Part shown: one piece after another, positions 44,265 through 53,303 of the stretch
Layout: every line of letters begins with the position of its first letter
Numbering within the stretch: the first letter of the stretch is position 1
From: Paenarthrobacter histidinolovorans
GTDB lineage: Bacteria > Actinomycetota > Actinomycetes > Actinomycetales > Micrococcaceae
Assembly: GCF_014647595.1 (NCBI RefSeq)
Contig: NZ_BMPM01000005.1
Coordinates: forward strand, 1-64,000
Reading direction: 5' to 3'
Length of the DNA: 64,000 nucleotides
The notes under the pieces: generated by a model
Seen by the model: the letters and a program-made list of their open reading frames with translations, nothing else
Database searches by the model: none
Told to the model about the DNA's origin: nothing
Translations under genes and position numbers: made by a program

Positions 44265-44279
44265 CGGGTGGGATATACA
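44251..44279 (+). promoter_or_regulatory. Candidate plus-strand promoter overlapping the RAE
   Basis: TTGCCG (44251-44256, inside the RAE) and TATACA (44274-44279) are separated by exactly 17 bases. A transcript would start near 44286 and run into the hairpin at 44288, then the methyltransferase gene. Confidence 0.45.
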
Positions 44280-44287
44280 TTGAATAT

Positions 44288-44313
44288 GGAAGGGATAATT
44301 CCCTTCCTTTTTT
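44288..44313 (+). terminator. Intrinsic terminator/attenuator before the methyltransferase gene
   Basis: GGAAGGGA-TAAT-TCCCTTCC is an exact 8-base-pair hairpin with a 4-base loop followed directly by six T. It stands 50 bases upstream of the methyltransferase start, where no gene needs to end, so it may work as an attenuator for a transcript starting at the RAE. Confidence 0.7.
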
Positions 44314-44362
44314 GTGCCCGTTTTATCCGTCCGGTATTTACCGCCAGCTGTAAGGTGGGCGG

Positions 44363-45109
44363 ATGCCTTCACGATTGACCGAAGCCCAGCTCTCCGCCCT
44401 TTACGATGTGGAAAATCAATGGGCGGAGGACGACGATTTCTTCCTTGCCTTCGTGAATGAACAAGCGAACCGGCGTGTTCTGGATCTTGGGTGTGGGACG
44501 GGCAGGATCAGCTTGGCCTTGGCTGCGCACGGACACAGCGTGATGGGCATTGACCCAAATCCCGGCTCCCTGACGGCCGCCCGTGCGAAACCAGGCGCTG
44601 ATGGTGTCCGGTGGGTCGCTGGTACGTCGGCCGAGATCCCGGACACGGAAGTGTTCGACGTGGCGATCATGACTGCGCACGTCGCCCAGGCAATTCACGA
44701 CGACGGCGGATGGTGCCGCACGCTTGCAGACGTGCGTCGTGCGCTGGCACCCGGCGGTCGCCTCGCTTTCGATTCCCGCGACCCGGCAGCCCGGGCTTGG
44801 GAACGATGGAACCCGGAGAACACAAGGATCACCCACACTCTCCCCGATGGCTCTTCAGTGGAAACCTGGAAGGAGACCTTCCTTGATCCGGAAGCCGGGG
44901 GTCTGGTTGCTCTGACCGAGCACAGATCCCTGCAGGGCGCCCCTGCGCAGACGGAAACCTCTCTGCTGGCCTTCCGCACAGTGGACCAACTACGCCAGGA
45001 CCTCAGCACGGCGGGCTTCGCGGTTGAGGATATTTTTGGAGGCTGGTCCGGAGAGAGTGTGGGCACGGGGCAGGGCGAACTGATTTTCCTGGCTCGCAAG
45101 CCTGCCTGA
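44363..45109 (+). CDS. Class I SAM-dependent methyltransferase
   Basis: A 248-residue methyltransferase of the Rossmann class. The SAM-binding motif I is VLDLGCGTGRISLALAAHG (residues 39-57), followed by the acidic GIDPNPGSL and motif II-like FDVAIMTAHVAQ. The substrate is unknown. The gene is divergent from helR, sharing the RAE-containing region, which raises the possibility that it is part of the rifamycin response. Its 3' end is 70 bases from the convergent serS, with a shared hairpin between. Confidence 0.88.
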   Translation: MPSRLTEAQLSALYDVENQWAEDDDFFLAFVNEQANRRVLDLGCGTGRISLALAAHGHSVMGIDPNPGSLTAARAKPGADGVRWVAGTSAEIPDTEVFDVAIMTAHVAQAIHDDGGWCRTLADVRRALAPGGRLAFDSRDPAARAWERWNPENTRITHTLPDGSSVETWKETFLDPEAGGLVALTEHRSLQGAPAQTETSLLAFRTVDQLRQDLSTAGFAVEDIFGGWSGESVGTGQGELIFLARKPA

Positions 45110-45114
45110 GCAAC

Positions 45115-45160
45115 AAAAAAAATCCCGCTCTTCCCCGTTAATCACGGACAAGAGCGGGAT
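45115..45160 (-). terminator. Intrinsic terminator of serS
   Basis: Stem ATCCCGCTCTT (45122-45132) pairs with AAGAGCGGGAT (45150-45160). On the minus strand it is followed by eight T. The hairpin could also slow the convergent methyltransferase transcript, but no T-tract exists on that side. Confidence 0.9.
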
Positions 45161-45178
45161 CCGCCCGCAGTGGGAAAG

Positions 45179-46459
45179 CTAGAGAACCGGCAGGACCTCA
45201 AGGCCGCCAAGGTACTTCTGCAGCGCCTTGGGAACATTGACGGAACCATCCGGGTTCTGGTGGTGCTCAAGGATGGCCACGATCCAACGCGTAGTGGCCA
45301 GGGTGCCGTTCAGCGTGGCGACGGCACGCGTTCCCTTGGCTACGCCTTCTTCGTTGACAACGCGTTCGCGGATGTTGAGGCGACGGGCCTGGAAGGTGGT
45401 GCAGTTGGACGTGGACGTGAGCTCGCGGTAGGCGTTCTGCGTGGGGACCCAGGCTTCGCAGTCGAACTTGCGGGCCGCGGACATGCCCAGATCACCGGCA
45501 GCGGTGTCAATGACGCGGTAGGGAAGCTCGCACTTGGCCAGCATTTCCTCTTCCCAGGCCAGCAGGCGCTCGTGCTCGGCGGCAGCTTCCTCAACGGTGG
45601 TGTAGATGAACATTTCCACCTTGTTGAACTGGTGCACGCGGATGATGCCGCGGGTGTCCTTGCCGTGCGAACCGGCCTCGCGGCGATAGCAGGAGCTCTG
45701 GCCCGCGTAGCGAATGGGGCCGGCAGAGAGGTCCAGGATTTCGTCGGCGTGGTAGCCGGCGAGGGCCACCTCCGAGGTTCCCACAAGGTAAAGGTCGTCT
45801 TCAGCGAGACGGTAGATCTCGGCGTCGTGCTTTACATCGAAACCGGTGCCCTGCATGGTCTCGGGACGAACCAAAGTGGGGGTGATCATCGGCACGAAGC
45901 CGGCGTCGATCGCCTGCTCCATGGCCATCTGCAGCAGCGCCATTTCCAGCCGGGCGCCCACGCCGCGGAGGAAGTAGAAGCGTGAGCCGGAAACCTTGGC
46001 GCCGCGCTCCATGTCGATCGCGCCGATCAGTTCGCCGATTTCCAGGTGGTCCTTCGGCTCAAAGTCCGTGAACTCACGCGGTGTGCCAACCGTCTTGACC
46101 ACAACGTAGTCGTCCTCGCCGCCCTCGGGTACGCCGTCCACCACCAGGTTGGGGATGACGCGCAGCAGCTCATCCTGCTTGGCCTGGGCAGCGGCCGCCT
46201 CTGCGGACGCAGCCTTCACCGAGTTGGCCAGTTCCTTGACCTCGGCCAACAGGGCCTGCTTTTCCTCACCCTTGGCCTGGGCCACCCTTTTACCGAAGGC
46301 GTTCTGCTCGGCGCGGAGGGTCTCGTGGCGGATCAGCGCAGCACGGCGGTCGGAGTCAGCGGAGATGATCGCGTCCACAACGGACTCGTCGGCGCCACGG
46401 GCGCGCTGGCTGGCACGGAACTTGTCCGGATTTTCGCTGAGGTCTTTTACGTCGATCAC
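45179..46459 (-). CDS. serS: Seryl-tRNA synthetase
   Basis: Charges tRNA-Ser. It is a 426-residue class II synthetase with the N-terminal helical arm (about 1-110, coiled coil around [20 protein letters not shown]). Motif 2 is in [20 protein letters not shown] and motif 3 in [18 protein letters not shown] near the C-terminus. The GTG at 46459 (followed by IDVKDL) is the canonical start; a second GTG lies just before it. No Shine-Dalgarno site is present, and GATACT ends five bases before the first GTG, so the message may be leaderless. Confidence 0.96.
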   Translation of the reverse strand: MIDVKDLSENPDKFRASQRARGADESVVDAIISADSDRRAALIRHETLRAEQNAFGKRVAQAKGEEKQALLAEVKELANSVKAASAEAAAAQAKQDELLRVIPNLVVDGVPEGGEDDYVVVKTVGTPREFTDFEPKDHLEIGELIGAIDMERGAKVSGSRFYFLRGVGARLEMALLQMAMEQAIDAGFVPMITPTLVRPETMQGTGFDVKHDAEIYRLAEDDLYLVGTSEVALAGYHADEILDLSAGPIRYAGQSSCYRREAGSHGKDTRGIIRVHQFNKVEMFIYTTVEEAAAEHERLLAWEEEMLAKCELPYRVIDTAAGDLGMSAARKFDCEAWVPTQNAYRELTSTSNCTTFQARRLNIRERVVNEEGVAKGTRAVATLNGTLATTRWIVAILEHHQNPDGSVNVPKALQKYLGGLEVLPVL

Positions 46460-46570
46460 CACACAAGAGTATCGAATCAGCCACGGATTTCCGGTCCGCG
46501 CGGCCAAAAGCCGGCAGTCGCCCGGACGCGGCAAAGTGAGGGCTGTCCATGAGGATAGTGTTGGAGCACG

Positions 46571-47632
46571 ATGAACGACTGGATCCTGTACGTGATTCTC
46601 GCTGGGGGCGTGGCTTTTGCCGTCTCGAGCTGGTGGGGCGTGCGCAGGCTTAAAGCCAGGCACATCCGGAGCGCCGTGCGGGAGGAAGCGCACAAGCCGG
46701 GCCCGGGAGACCAGAAGGTCGCCGTGATCCTCAACCCCGTGAAGAACAACGCGGCATTGGCCCGCCAGGCAATCATTGACGCTTGCGACCTCGCCGGTTG
46801 GGACGCTCCAAAATTCTTTGAAACCACAGTGGAGGATCCCGGTTACGGTCAGTCGCGCCAGGCTTTGGCGCACGGGGCCGACGTCGTTCTGGCGTGCGGC
46901 GGCGACGGTACCGTACGCGTCGTGGCCGAGTCGCTGGCGCATAAGAACGTCGCCATGGGCCTGGTCCCGTTGGGCACGGGAAATCTGCTGGCACGGAACG
47001 TGGACCTGGACGTCACGAACCTTGCCGAGTGCATCCAGACAGCGTTGTTTGGCCACCAGCGCTACATCGACACCGCCACCATGGGGATCGAGAACGACAT
47101 CACGGGGACCAGCGGAGAGCACACCTTCCTGGTCATCGCAGGCATGGGCCTGGACGCCGAGGTTGTTGGTGACACCAAAGAGGACCTCAAGAAAAGCGTC
47201 GGCTGGCTCGCCTACACGGAGGCGGGCGTCCGGCACTTGCCCGGCCGCCGAAAACGCGTCACCATCACCATGGACGATGAGCCGGAGCAGGCGCGCAAAA
47301 TCCGCAGTGTCCTGTTTGCCAACTGCGGCTTGATCCCTGGAGGCATCGACTTCATCCCGCAGGCCATGATCGACGACGGCATGCTGGACATCGTGGTGAT
47401 GAGCCCCCGCAGTGCCTTCGGGTGGCTCGCCATGTACACAAAGGTCCTGTTCAAGCACAACCGGAACCTGCCCATGATGAGCTTCTACCGGTCCGGGAAA
47501 GTGGTGATCCGCAGCCAGGAACCCATGGCCACGCAGCTCGACGGCGACCCGTCAGGTGAAGCGACGACTGTCACCGTTCAGGTGGCCCCGGCTTCCCTGC
47601 TGGTGCGGGTGCCGAAGGCGAAGTCCGCCTAA
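46571..47632 (+). CDS. Diacylglycerol/lipid kinase family protein
   Basis: A 353-residue protein with one N-terminal membrane helix ([19 protein letters not shown]) and a DAGK catalytic domain ([15 protein letters not shown] near residue 50; [14 protein letters not shown] near residue 109; GTGNLLARN near residue 137). Such enzymes phosphorylate diacylglycerol or related lipids at the membrane. GGAG lies four bases before the ATG. It is divergent from serS and overlaps the small gene at its 3' end by four bases. Confidence 0.9.
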   Translation: MNDWILYVILAGGVAFAVSSWWGVRRLKARHIRSAVREEAHKPGPGDQKVAVILNPVKNNAALARQAIIDACDLAGWDAPKFFETTVEDPGYGQSRQALAHGADVVLACGGDGTVRVVAESLAHKNVAMGLVPLGTGNLLARNVDLDVTNLAECIQTALFGHQRYIDTATMGIENDITGTSGEHTFLVIAGMGLDAEVVGDTKEDLKKSVGWLAYTEAGVRHLPGRRKRVTITMDDEPEQARKIRSVLFANCGLIPGGIDFIPQAMIDDGMLDIVVMSPRSAFGWLAMYTKVLFKHNRNLPMMSFYRSGKVVIRSQEPMATQLDGDPSGEATTVTVQVAPASLLVRVPKAKSA

Positions 47633-47859
47633 ACCGAACCGGCGTCCGGCTGGGCGGCGTTTGCTTCAGCTTCCTCGGTGGCGGCTTTTGCGGCCGCGCG
47701 GGCCTCGGCCTGCTCCTTGATCATTGCTTGTTCTTCTTCAAAGCGGAGCCGGTCTGCCCGATCGGCTTCATCGCCATTCCAGTCGTCCTGGTTTTCGCCT
47801 TTGGGCTTCGGATTGACGATCATGCCCTGGCCGTCTTTGTCATCCCGGTGAACAGACAT
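47629..47859 (-). CDS. Small acidic protein of unknown function
   Basis: A 76-residue very hydrophilic protein, rich in Asp, Glu, Ala and Arg, with a predicted helix (RLRFEEEQAMIKEQAEARAA). AAAGGAG lies five bases before the ATG at 47859, a strong ribosome site, so it is a real gene. It overlaps the convergent lipid-kinase stop by four bases. No family recognised. Confidence 0.75.
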   Translation of the reverse strand: MSVHRDDKDGQGMIVNPKPKGENQDDWNGDEADRADRLRFEEEQAMIKEQAEARAAAKAATEEAEANAAQPDAGSV

Positions 47860-47965
47860 GACCGCTCCTTTCGTTGACGCATTCATCCATCGTTTGTGGA
47901 TCAAGCAAGCATACGCACAGTTACGCCGAGGGGAAAGGGCGCTGACTGCGCCTTGTGGACTACGC

Positions 47966-48898
47966 TTACTGGCCCTTAAGGATCGAGTCGACCCAGGCGT
48001 GCGCGGACGCGAAGGCAGCGTCCGAAGTATGCGGGGCCACCACGGCAGGCTGCATGTCCGCCCGGGCATATGAACCGAGGAAGCGTGTCGCCGGGCTGAT
48101 GCGGTGCAGGCCGGCCAAGGCATCGGCCACCCGGGAATCGGCTGCGTGTCCGTCGGCGTCGATGCTGAAGAAATAGTGGCCAAGGTACTGTCCGGTGGGC
48201 CGCGATTCGATGCGGCTAAGGTTCACGCCGCGCGAAGCGAACTGGTCCAGGATTTCCATGAGGGCACCGGGGTGGTCCTCGGGCAGCGGCACAACAACGG
48301 TGGTCTTGTCGGCACCGGTCCGTTCCGGCAAAGCTCCCGGCCGGCCCACCAGGATGAACCGCGTCACGGCGTCGGGTACGTCCCCGATATCCTCGGCCAG
48401 AACGTTGAGCCCCGACTGTCCGGCAGCAACCAGTGGTCCGCAGATGGCCGCTTCGTAGGGCGCATCCTCGTCCAGAAGCCCCATCGCTGCTGCCGCTGTG
48501 GAAGACCCCGGCATGTAGTCGACTCCAGGCAGGTTCGCGTCCACCCAGAGCCGGCATTGCGCCCAGGCGTGCCCGTGCGTGGAGATGCGCTTGATGTCGG
48601 AAAGCCCGACGCCGGGCCTCGCCACGAGCACGAAGGTAATGGGAACAAGGGCCTCGCGGACGATCCGGAGTTCCTGTCCCGTGGCGATCGCGTCCAGCGT
48701 GGCAGTAACCCCGCCCTCCACCGAATTTTCGATGGGAACCATGGCCGCGTCCGCTTCACCCCGGCGCACCCGTTCGAGTGCCGTATTGACGTTGGTGCAG
48801 GGAACCCGTTGGGCGTCAGCAGCACCCGGAACCTGCAGGAGGGCCGCTTCAGTGAACGTGCCTTCGGGTCCCAGGAAGGTGTAGGTAGCTGCTGACAT
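47966..48898 (-). CDS. pheA: Prephenate dehydratase
   Basis: Converts prephenate to phenylpyruvate in phenylalanine synthesis. The 310-residue protein has the catalytic periplasmic-binding-like domain (TYTFLGPEGTFTEAAL; VPIENSVEGGVTATLDAI; TRFILVGRPG) and a C-terminal ACT domain (HPGALMEILDQFASRGVNLSRIESRPT) for allosteric phenylalanine binding. AAGGAA is six bases before the ATG at 48898. The dehydratase stands alone, without a chorismate mutase domain, as usual in actinobacteria. Confidence 0.96.
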   Translation of the reverse strand: MSAATYTFLGPEGTFTEAALLQVPGAADAQRVPCTNVNTALERVRRGEADAAMVPIENSVEGGVTATLDAIATGQELRIVREALVPITFVLVARPGVGLSDIKRISTHGHAWAQCRLWVDANLPGVDYMPGSSTAAAAMGLLDEDAPYEAAICGPLVAAGQSGLNVLAEDIGDVPDAVTRFILVGRPGALPERTGADKTTVVVPLPEDHPGALMEILDQFASRGVNLSRIESRPTGQYLGHYFFSIDADGHAADSRVADALAGLHRISPATRFLGSYARADMQPAVVAPHTSDAAFASAHAWVDSILKGQ

Positions 48899-48935
48899 TG
48901 AGTATTCCTTGTCGGTTATATACGTGGACGGTGGG

Positions 48936-49262
48936 CTACAGGACAACCGGCTTGAGGCCGTTGTCGGAGACCATCGGCTTGCCGGCTTCGAACCACATGT
49001 CCATGCCTCCGGCCACATTCACGGCCGAATAGCCCTGTCCCACCAGCCACTGGACTGCGCGGAAGGACCGGCCACCGGTGCGGCAGATGACAAAGAGGTC
49101 CTCGTCCGGGTCCAGTTCGTCCAAGCGTGCAGGCAACTGGTCCATGGGGATGTGGCGTGCACCTTCGGCGTGCCCGGCAACCCACTCGTAGTCTTCACGA
49201 ACATCCAGGATGCTGGCGTCGGCCGGAATGTCGCCCACTGGCACGGTATCGAAGTCGCTCAT
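48936..49262 (-). CDS. Rhodanese-like sulfurtransferase domain protein
   Basis: A 108-residue single rhodanese domain. The active-site Cys is in FVICRTGGRSFRAVQWL (near residue 68), with a preceding ILDVREDYEW. GGAAGGA lies six bases before the ATG. It is divergent from the peptidase E gene. Sulfur acceptor unknown. Confidence 0.92.
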   Translation of the reverse strand: MSDFDTVPVGDIPADASILDVREDYEWVAGHAEGARHIPMDQLPARLDELDPDEDLFVICRTGGRSFRAVQWLVGQGYSAVNVAGGMDMWFEAGKPMVSDNGLKPVVL

Positions 49263-49415
49263 GGTGGATCCTTCCCATCGTTTAAGGTCAGCATCCAGCC
49301 TAGTCCCCGGAGCTTGACGCCGTAACGTGGCGGACGGCTTCGCTTGCGCGCAGTGGCCTTGGCGTTAAGACTGGTTCCCAAGCAATCCCTCGTAACCGGC
49401 TACTAGGAGCAACCC

Positions 49416-50159
49416 ATGTCTGCTGGGCAACCCACGATTTTGGCCACCTCCGGCGGGTACAAGCCGGGTGAGCGGACCAGGATCGAGTTCAACCACCTGA
49501 TGCACTACGCAGTGGAACTGTCCGGCGTAGCGGGCCGCGCGCCCCGGGTGACACATATCGGTACGGCGTCCGGTGATCAGCGGTGGTGGGCCGCTGAGAT
49601 GGACCAGGCTGCGCGCATCGCCGGGTTCGACTTCAGCCACCTTAATCTCTTCACGATGCCCAACATCGAAGATCCGGAGGCCCATCTGCTGGAGCAGGAC
49701 GTGGTGTGGGTCAATGGCGGCTCGGTGGTGAACCTGCTGGCCGTTTGGCGGGCCCACGGACTGGACCGGATCCTGCGGAAGGCGTGGGAAGGCGGTGTGG
49801 TGCTGGCGGGCGTTTCTGCAGGCTCCATCTGTTGGTATCAGGGCGGTGTGACGGATTCCTTTGGTCCTGAGTTGCAGCCCGTCACCAACTCGCTGGGCTT
49901 CCTTCCCTATGGCAACGGGGTCCATTACGATTCCGAGGCCCGCCGCGCGCCCGCAATCCACAAGCTCGTGGCCAACGGCACGCTGGGCGAGACGCACTGC
50001 ACGGACGACGGCGTGGGGCTGGTTTACCGGGGCACGGACCTTGTGGAGGTGGTGTCCGAAATCAAGAACAAGGCCGCGTTCCGAGTGACTGCGGGTGCCG
50101 GCGAGAGCGTGGACGCCGTGGCTGTGGAGGAACGGTTGGAGTCGCGTTTCCTTGGATGA
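49416..50159 (+). CDS. Peptidase E family (S51) protein
   Basis: A 247-residue serine-type peptidase of the S51 family, which removes N-terminal Asp from dipeptides. The nucleophile elbow is GVSAGSICW (near residue 130), preceded by WVNGGSVVNLL. AGGAG lies seven bases before the ATG. The last bases overlap the proposed start of the amidase gene, so both may be expressed together. Confidence 0.88.
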   Translation: MSAGQPTILATSGGYKPGERTRIEFNHLMHYAVELSGVAGRAPRVTHIGTASGDQRWWAAEMDQAARIAGFDFSHLNLFTMPNIEDPEAHLLEQDVVWVNGGSVVNLLAVWRAHGLDRILRKAWEGGVVLAGVSAGSICWYQGGVTDSFGPELQPVTNSLGFLPYGNGVHYDSEARRAPAIHKLVANGTLGETHCTDDGVGLVYRGTDLVEVVSEIKNKAAFRVTAGAGESVDAVAVEERLESRFLG

Positions 50160-51600
50160 CCCGTCAACGCAGGACCTTTCCCGGCTGACCGCGGTCCAGT
50201 TCCGCGACGCCCTCGCCGCAGGGGAACTCTCCGCCCGGGAGGCAGCGGCCCACTTCTTGTCCGTGATCGAGCAACGCAACCAGCACCTTGGCGCCTTTGT
50301 CACTGTTACCGCCGGGCAAGCCTTCCTCGATGCCAAGGCCGCCGACGCCCTGCATGCCCGGCTGGCCCGGGAAGGACGCTTGGAAGAGTTGCCCCTGCTG
50401 CACGGCCTGCCCACCGCCTTCAAGGACCTCACCGACGTAGCCGGCGTCCCAACCACTCACGGCAGCGCCGCGTTGGAACACAAACCGGCCCCGGAGGACG
50501 GAGCCCTTGCGGCCACCTTGAAGCGTCAGGGCGTCATTTCGCTTGGCAAGACCCAGGTGCCGGAATTCGGGTTGACGGCCTACAGCGAAAACCGGGTCGC
50601 GCCGCCGTCGCGCAATCCGCATGCACCGGGGCGAAGCTCCGGCGGTTCGTCGGGAGGCAGCGCTGCCGCGGTGGCTGCGGGACTTGTCCCTTTCGCACCC
50701 GGGACCGACGGCGGCGGGTCCATCCGGATTCCGGCTGGCGCCTGCGGACTGCTCGGGCTGAAGCCAGGGCGGGGCTTGGTCCCTGCCGGCGCGGGTGCCG
50801 GGGATGCGGCCAAGCTGGTGGTCGCCGGACCACTCGCCCGGAACGCCTCGGACGCGGCGCTGCTCATGGATGCGCTGGTCCCCCGGGAACAAGCGCCCGA
50901 CGGCGGCTTCCTCGCCAATGTCGGACGGGCACCGGGTTCCCTGAGGATTGGCATCAGCCTGGACAGTCCGTGGGCCGGGATCTACCCCTTCGAGATCGAA
51001 AGGGAAGCGCGGGATGCCCTGGATCAGGGCGTGAAGCTGCTGGAAGAGGCCGGCCACAGCGTGGGCGAAGCGGAAATCCGGTACGACAACCGCTACCCGG
51101 AAGCGTTCACCGCTGCCTGGACTGCCGGCGTCGGTAGTGCCCGGATAGCACCCCAGCGCGAGCCTTTGCTGACGCCCCTGACCCGGACGTTCAGGCGCCG
51201 GGCGCAACAGCGCAGTGCTTCCAAAGTCAGCGAGGCCCTGGGTTTCCTGCGGCAGTTTGAGCACGACACCATTGCGCAGTATGCCGAGTGGGACCTCATC
51301 CTGATGCCAACACTGGCGCAAACGCCGCGGCCCATCGGGTGGTTCACGGGCGGCGGCCACAGCGGCGAACCTTGGCCGAGCGAGTGGGCGGGCGACGCGG
51401 ATGAGGACTACAAACGGCAATGCCAGTACGCACCGTGGTCATCGATGGTGAATGTGTGCGGGCTGCCCGCCATCAGCATTCCCGTTCATACGACGACGAC
51501 GGGACTGCCCATGGGTATTCAACTCATTGGTCCGGCAGGTTCCGAGCTGAAACTCCTGCAGCTTGCGCGCTCCCTGGAGGCCTCGGCAACGCCTGTCTAA
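50152..51600 (+). CDS. Amidase signature family enzyme
   Basis: A ~482-residue amidase with the Ser-cisSer-Lys triad: lysine in TAFKDLTDVAGVP (near residue 93), and the Gly/Ser-rich signature GRSSGGSSGGSAAAVAAGL (near residue 165) with GGSIRIPAGACG. The substrate may be a small amide. Start is uncertain: TTG at 50152 overlaps the upstream stop; GTG at 50095 is an alternative. It is probably co-transcribed with peptidase E. Confidence 0.88.
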   Translation: MDDPSTQDLSRLTAVQFRDALAAGELSAREAAAHFLSVIEQRNQHLGAFVTVTAGQAFLDAKAADALHARLAREGRLEELPLLHGLPTAFKDLTDVAGVPTTHGSAALEHKPAPEDGALAATLKRQGVISLGKTQVPEFGLTAYSENRVAPPSRNPHAPGRSSGGSSGGSAAAVAAGLVPFAPGTDGGGSIRIPAGACGLLGLKPGRGLVPAGAGAGDAAKLVVAGPLARNASDAALLMDALVPREQAPDGGFLANVGRAPGSLRIGISLDSPWAGIYPFEIEREARDALDQGVKLLEEAGHSVGEAEIRYDNRYPEAFTAAWTAGVGSARIAPQREPLLTPLTRTFRRRAQQRSASKVSEALGFLRQFEHDTIAQYAEWDLILMPTLAQTPRPIGWFTGGGHSGEPWPSEWAGDADEDYKRQCQYAPWSSMVNVCGLPAISIPVHTTTTGLPMGIQLIGPAGSELKLLQLARSLEASATPV

Positions 51601-51671
51601 CATACGGAAGGTGGTTGCCTGGGGCATTCATCGATGTGACAATGCCCGCAGTCAGTGCCAGCATTAAGAAA

Positions 51672-53141
51672 ATGAGCACACCCCAAACCACGGCTGAGTC
51701 CGCAAAGCCAGCGGGCGATACGTCGTTCTTCGGCCACCCAAAGATGTTGGCCAGCCTCTTCTCCGTGGAAATGTGGGAGCGATTCTCCTTCTACGGCATG
51801 CAGGGAATCCTGCTCTACTACATGTACTTCACCGCCGAACAGGGCGGTCTCTCCATCGACCAGGGCCTCGCTGCTGGTTTGGTGGGCGCGTACGGTGGCG
51901 GCGTTTACCTGTCAACAATCCTCGGTGCCTGGCTCGCCGACCGTCTCTTCGGCTCCGAAAAGGTCCTCTTCGGCTCAGCCATCATGATCATGGCCGGCCA
52001 CATCGCCCTGGCACTCCTGCCCGGAATTCCGGGCCTCATTGCGGGCCTGGTCCTGGTTGGCATCGGTTCCGGCGGCCTGAAAGCCAACGCGACTGCCCTG
52101 GTTGGCAGCCTGTACGGCGAAAAGGATGAACGCCGCGACGCCGGTTTCTCCATTTTCTACATGGGCATCAACATCGGCGGACTCATCGGCCCCCTGGTCA
52201 CCGGTTTCCTGCAGACCAGCTTCGGCTTCCATGTCGGCTTCGGCGCAGCGGCCGTTGGAATGGCGATCGGCCTGGTCGTGTACTCGTTGGGCCGCAAGAG
52301 GCTCCCCGAGGAAGCACACCGCGTTCCCAACCCGCTCCCGGCCAAGGACCGGACTCGATACGGGCTCATTTTCCTGGGCATCCTGGTGACTATCGGCGTC
52401 TTGCTGGGCACGGGCATCGTCAACGCCAACAACCTCGCCCGGAGCATGGCCTATGCCGCCATCGCTGCTTCGGTGATCTACCTGTTCCTCATTTTCCGCA
52501 GCCCCCTGGTGACTGGCGTGGAGCGCAAGCGCGTGATCGCGTTCATCCCGCTGTACATCGCATCGGCTGCCTTCTGGGCACTGTTCCAGCAGCAGTTCAC
52601 GTTCATCGCCGTGTACTCGCAGGAGAAGCTGGACCGGAATCTGTTCGGCTGGGAGATGCCTGCCGCTTGGGTCCAGTCCATCAATCCCGTCTTCATCATC
52701 ATTTTCGCGGGCGTGATGGCCGCGTTGTGGACCAAGCTGGGCTCCCGGCAACCGAGTTCGCCGTTGAAATTCTCCGCGGGCCTGCTCATCATGGGCATCG
52801 CGTTCCTGGCGTTCATCCCGCTTGCCGGTGAAGGCAAGACGCCGCTCCTGGCAATGGTGGGGATCCTGTTCCTGTTCACTCTGGCGGAGCTTTTCCTGTC
52901 CCCCATCGGCCTGTCCGTGAGCACCAAGCTCGCCCCGCAGGCCTTCCACACGCAGATGGTGGCGCTGTTCTTCCTGTCAGTCTCGCTCGGAACTACCCTG
53001 GCCGGTATCCTCGCCGGGCTGTACAACCCTGACAACGAGCTCCCCTACTTCCTTGGCATTGGCGGCGTGGCAGTTGTCCTGGCCGTTGGCTTGGCTGCTG
53101 CTTCACCGGCGATCAAGAAGCTGATGGGCGGCGTACGCTAG
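51672..53141 (+). CDS. POT family proton-dependent peptide transporter
   Basis: A 489-residue MFS protein of the POT/PTR2 class. The signature EMWERFSFYGMQGIL (near residue 33) and the FYMGINIGGLIGPLVTGFL motif (near residue 167) are diagnostic; about 14 membrane helices. It imports di- and tripeptides with protons. The start has only a weak ribosome site; ATG 51642 is an alternative. Its place after peptidase E and an amidase suggests a peptide-use group. Confidence 0.92.
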   Translation: MSTPQTTAESAKPAGDTSFFGHPKMLASLFSVEMWERFSFYGMQGILLYYMYFTAEQGGLSIDQGLAAGLVGAYGGGVYLSTILGAWLADRLFGSEKVLFGSAIMIMAGHIALALLPGIPGLIAGLVLVGIGSGGLKANATALVGSLYGEKDERRDAGFSIFYMGINIGGLIGPLVTGFLQTSFGFHVGFGAAAVGMAIGLVVYSLGRKRLPEEAHRVPNPLPAKDRTRYGLIFLGILVTIGVLLGTGIVNANNLARSMAYAAIAASVIYLFLIFRSPLVTGVERKRVIAFIPLYIASAAFWALFQQQFTFIAVYSQEKLDRNLFGWEMPAAWVQSINPVFIIIFAGVMAALWTKLGSRQPSSPLKFSAGLLIMGIAFLAFIPLAGEGKTPLLAMVGILFLFTLAELFLSPIGLSVSTKLAPQAFHTQMVALFFLSVSLGTTLAGILAGLYNPDNELPYFLGIGGVAVVLAVGLAAASPAIKKLMGGVR

Positions 53142-53150
53142 GACTTTCGC

Positions 53151-53218
53151 CCAGCGACACGCAAACGGACCGGCGCCGCCCACATCCGGGCAGCGCTGGT
53201 CCGTTTCTGTGTCGCTGG
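53151..53218. repeat. Long inverted repeat, type with AGCGACAC...GTGTCGCT ends
   Basis: 28-base arms (53151-53178 and 53191-53218) with four mismatches and a 12-base centre. It begins CCAGCGACACGCAAACGG. The outer ends match the repeat at 55886. It lies ten bases after the POT gene, between convergent genes. Confidence 0.9.
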
Positions 53219-53240
53219 CGAATTTGGGTGGCGCAGCCAA

Positions 53241-53295
53241 CGACGGCGCCCCTTGCGTCAGGCAGGTTTCCCACCTGACGCAAGGGGCGCCGTCG
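53241..53295. repeat. Perfect 22-base inverted repeat
   Basis: Arms 53241-53262 and 53274-53295 are exact reverse complements (CGACGGCGCCCCTTGCGTCA begins the left arm) with an 11-base loop. It sits eight bases before the end of the DUF4190 gene, directly after the previous repeat, so two large hairpins separate the two convergent genes. Confidence 0.9.
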
Positions 53296-53303
53296 AGCGT
53301 TTC

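Noticed and set aside
46463..47458. N-terminal extension of serS by 330 codons
   Set aside because: It is antisense to the lipid-kinase gene; seryl-tRNA synthetases start at IDVKDL, which fixes the GTG at 46459.
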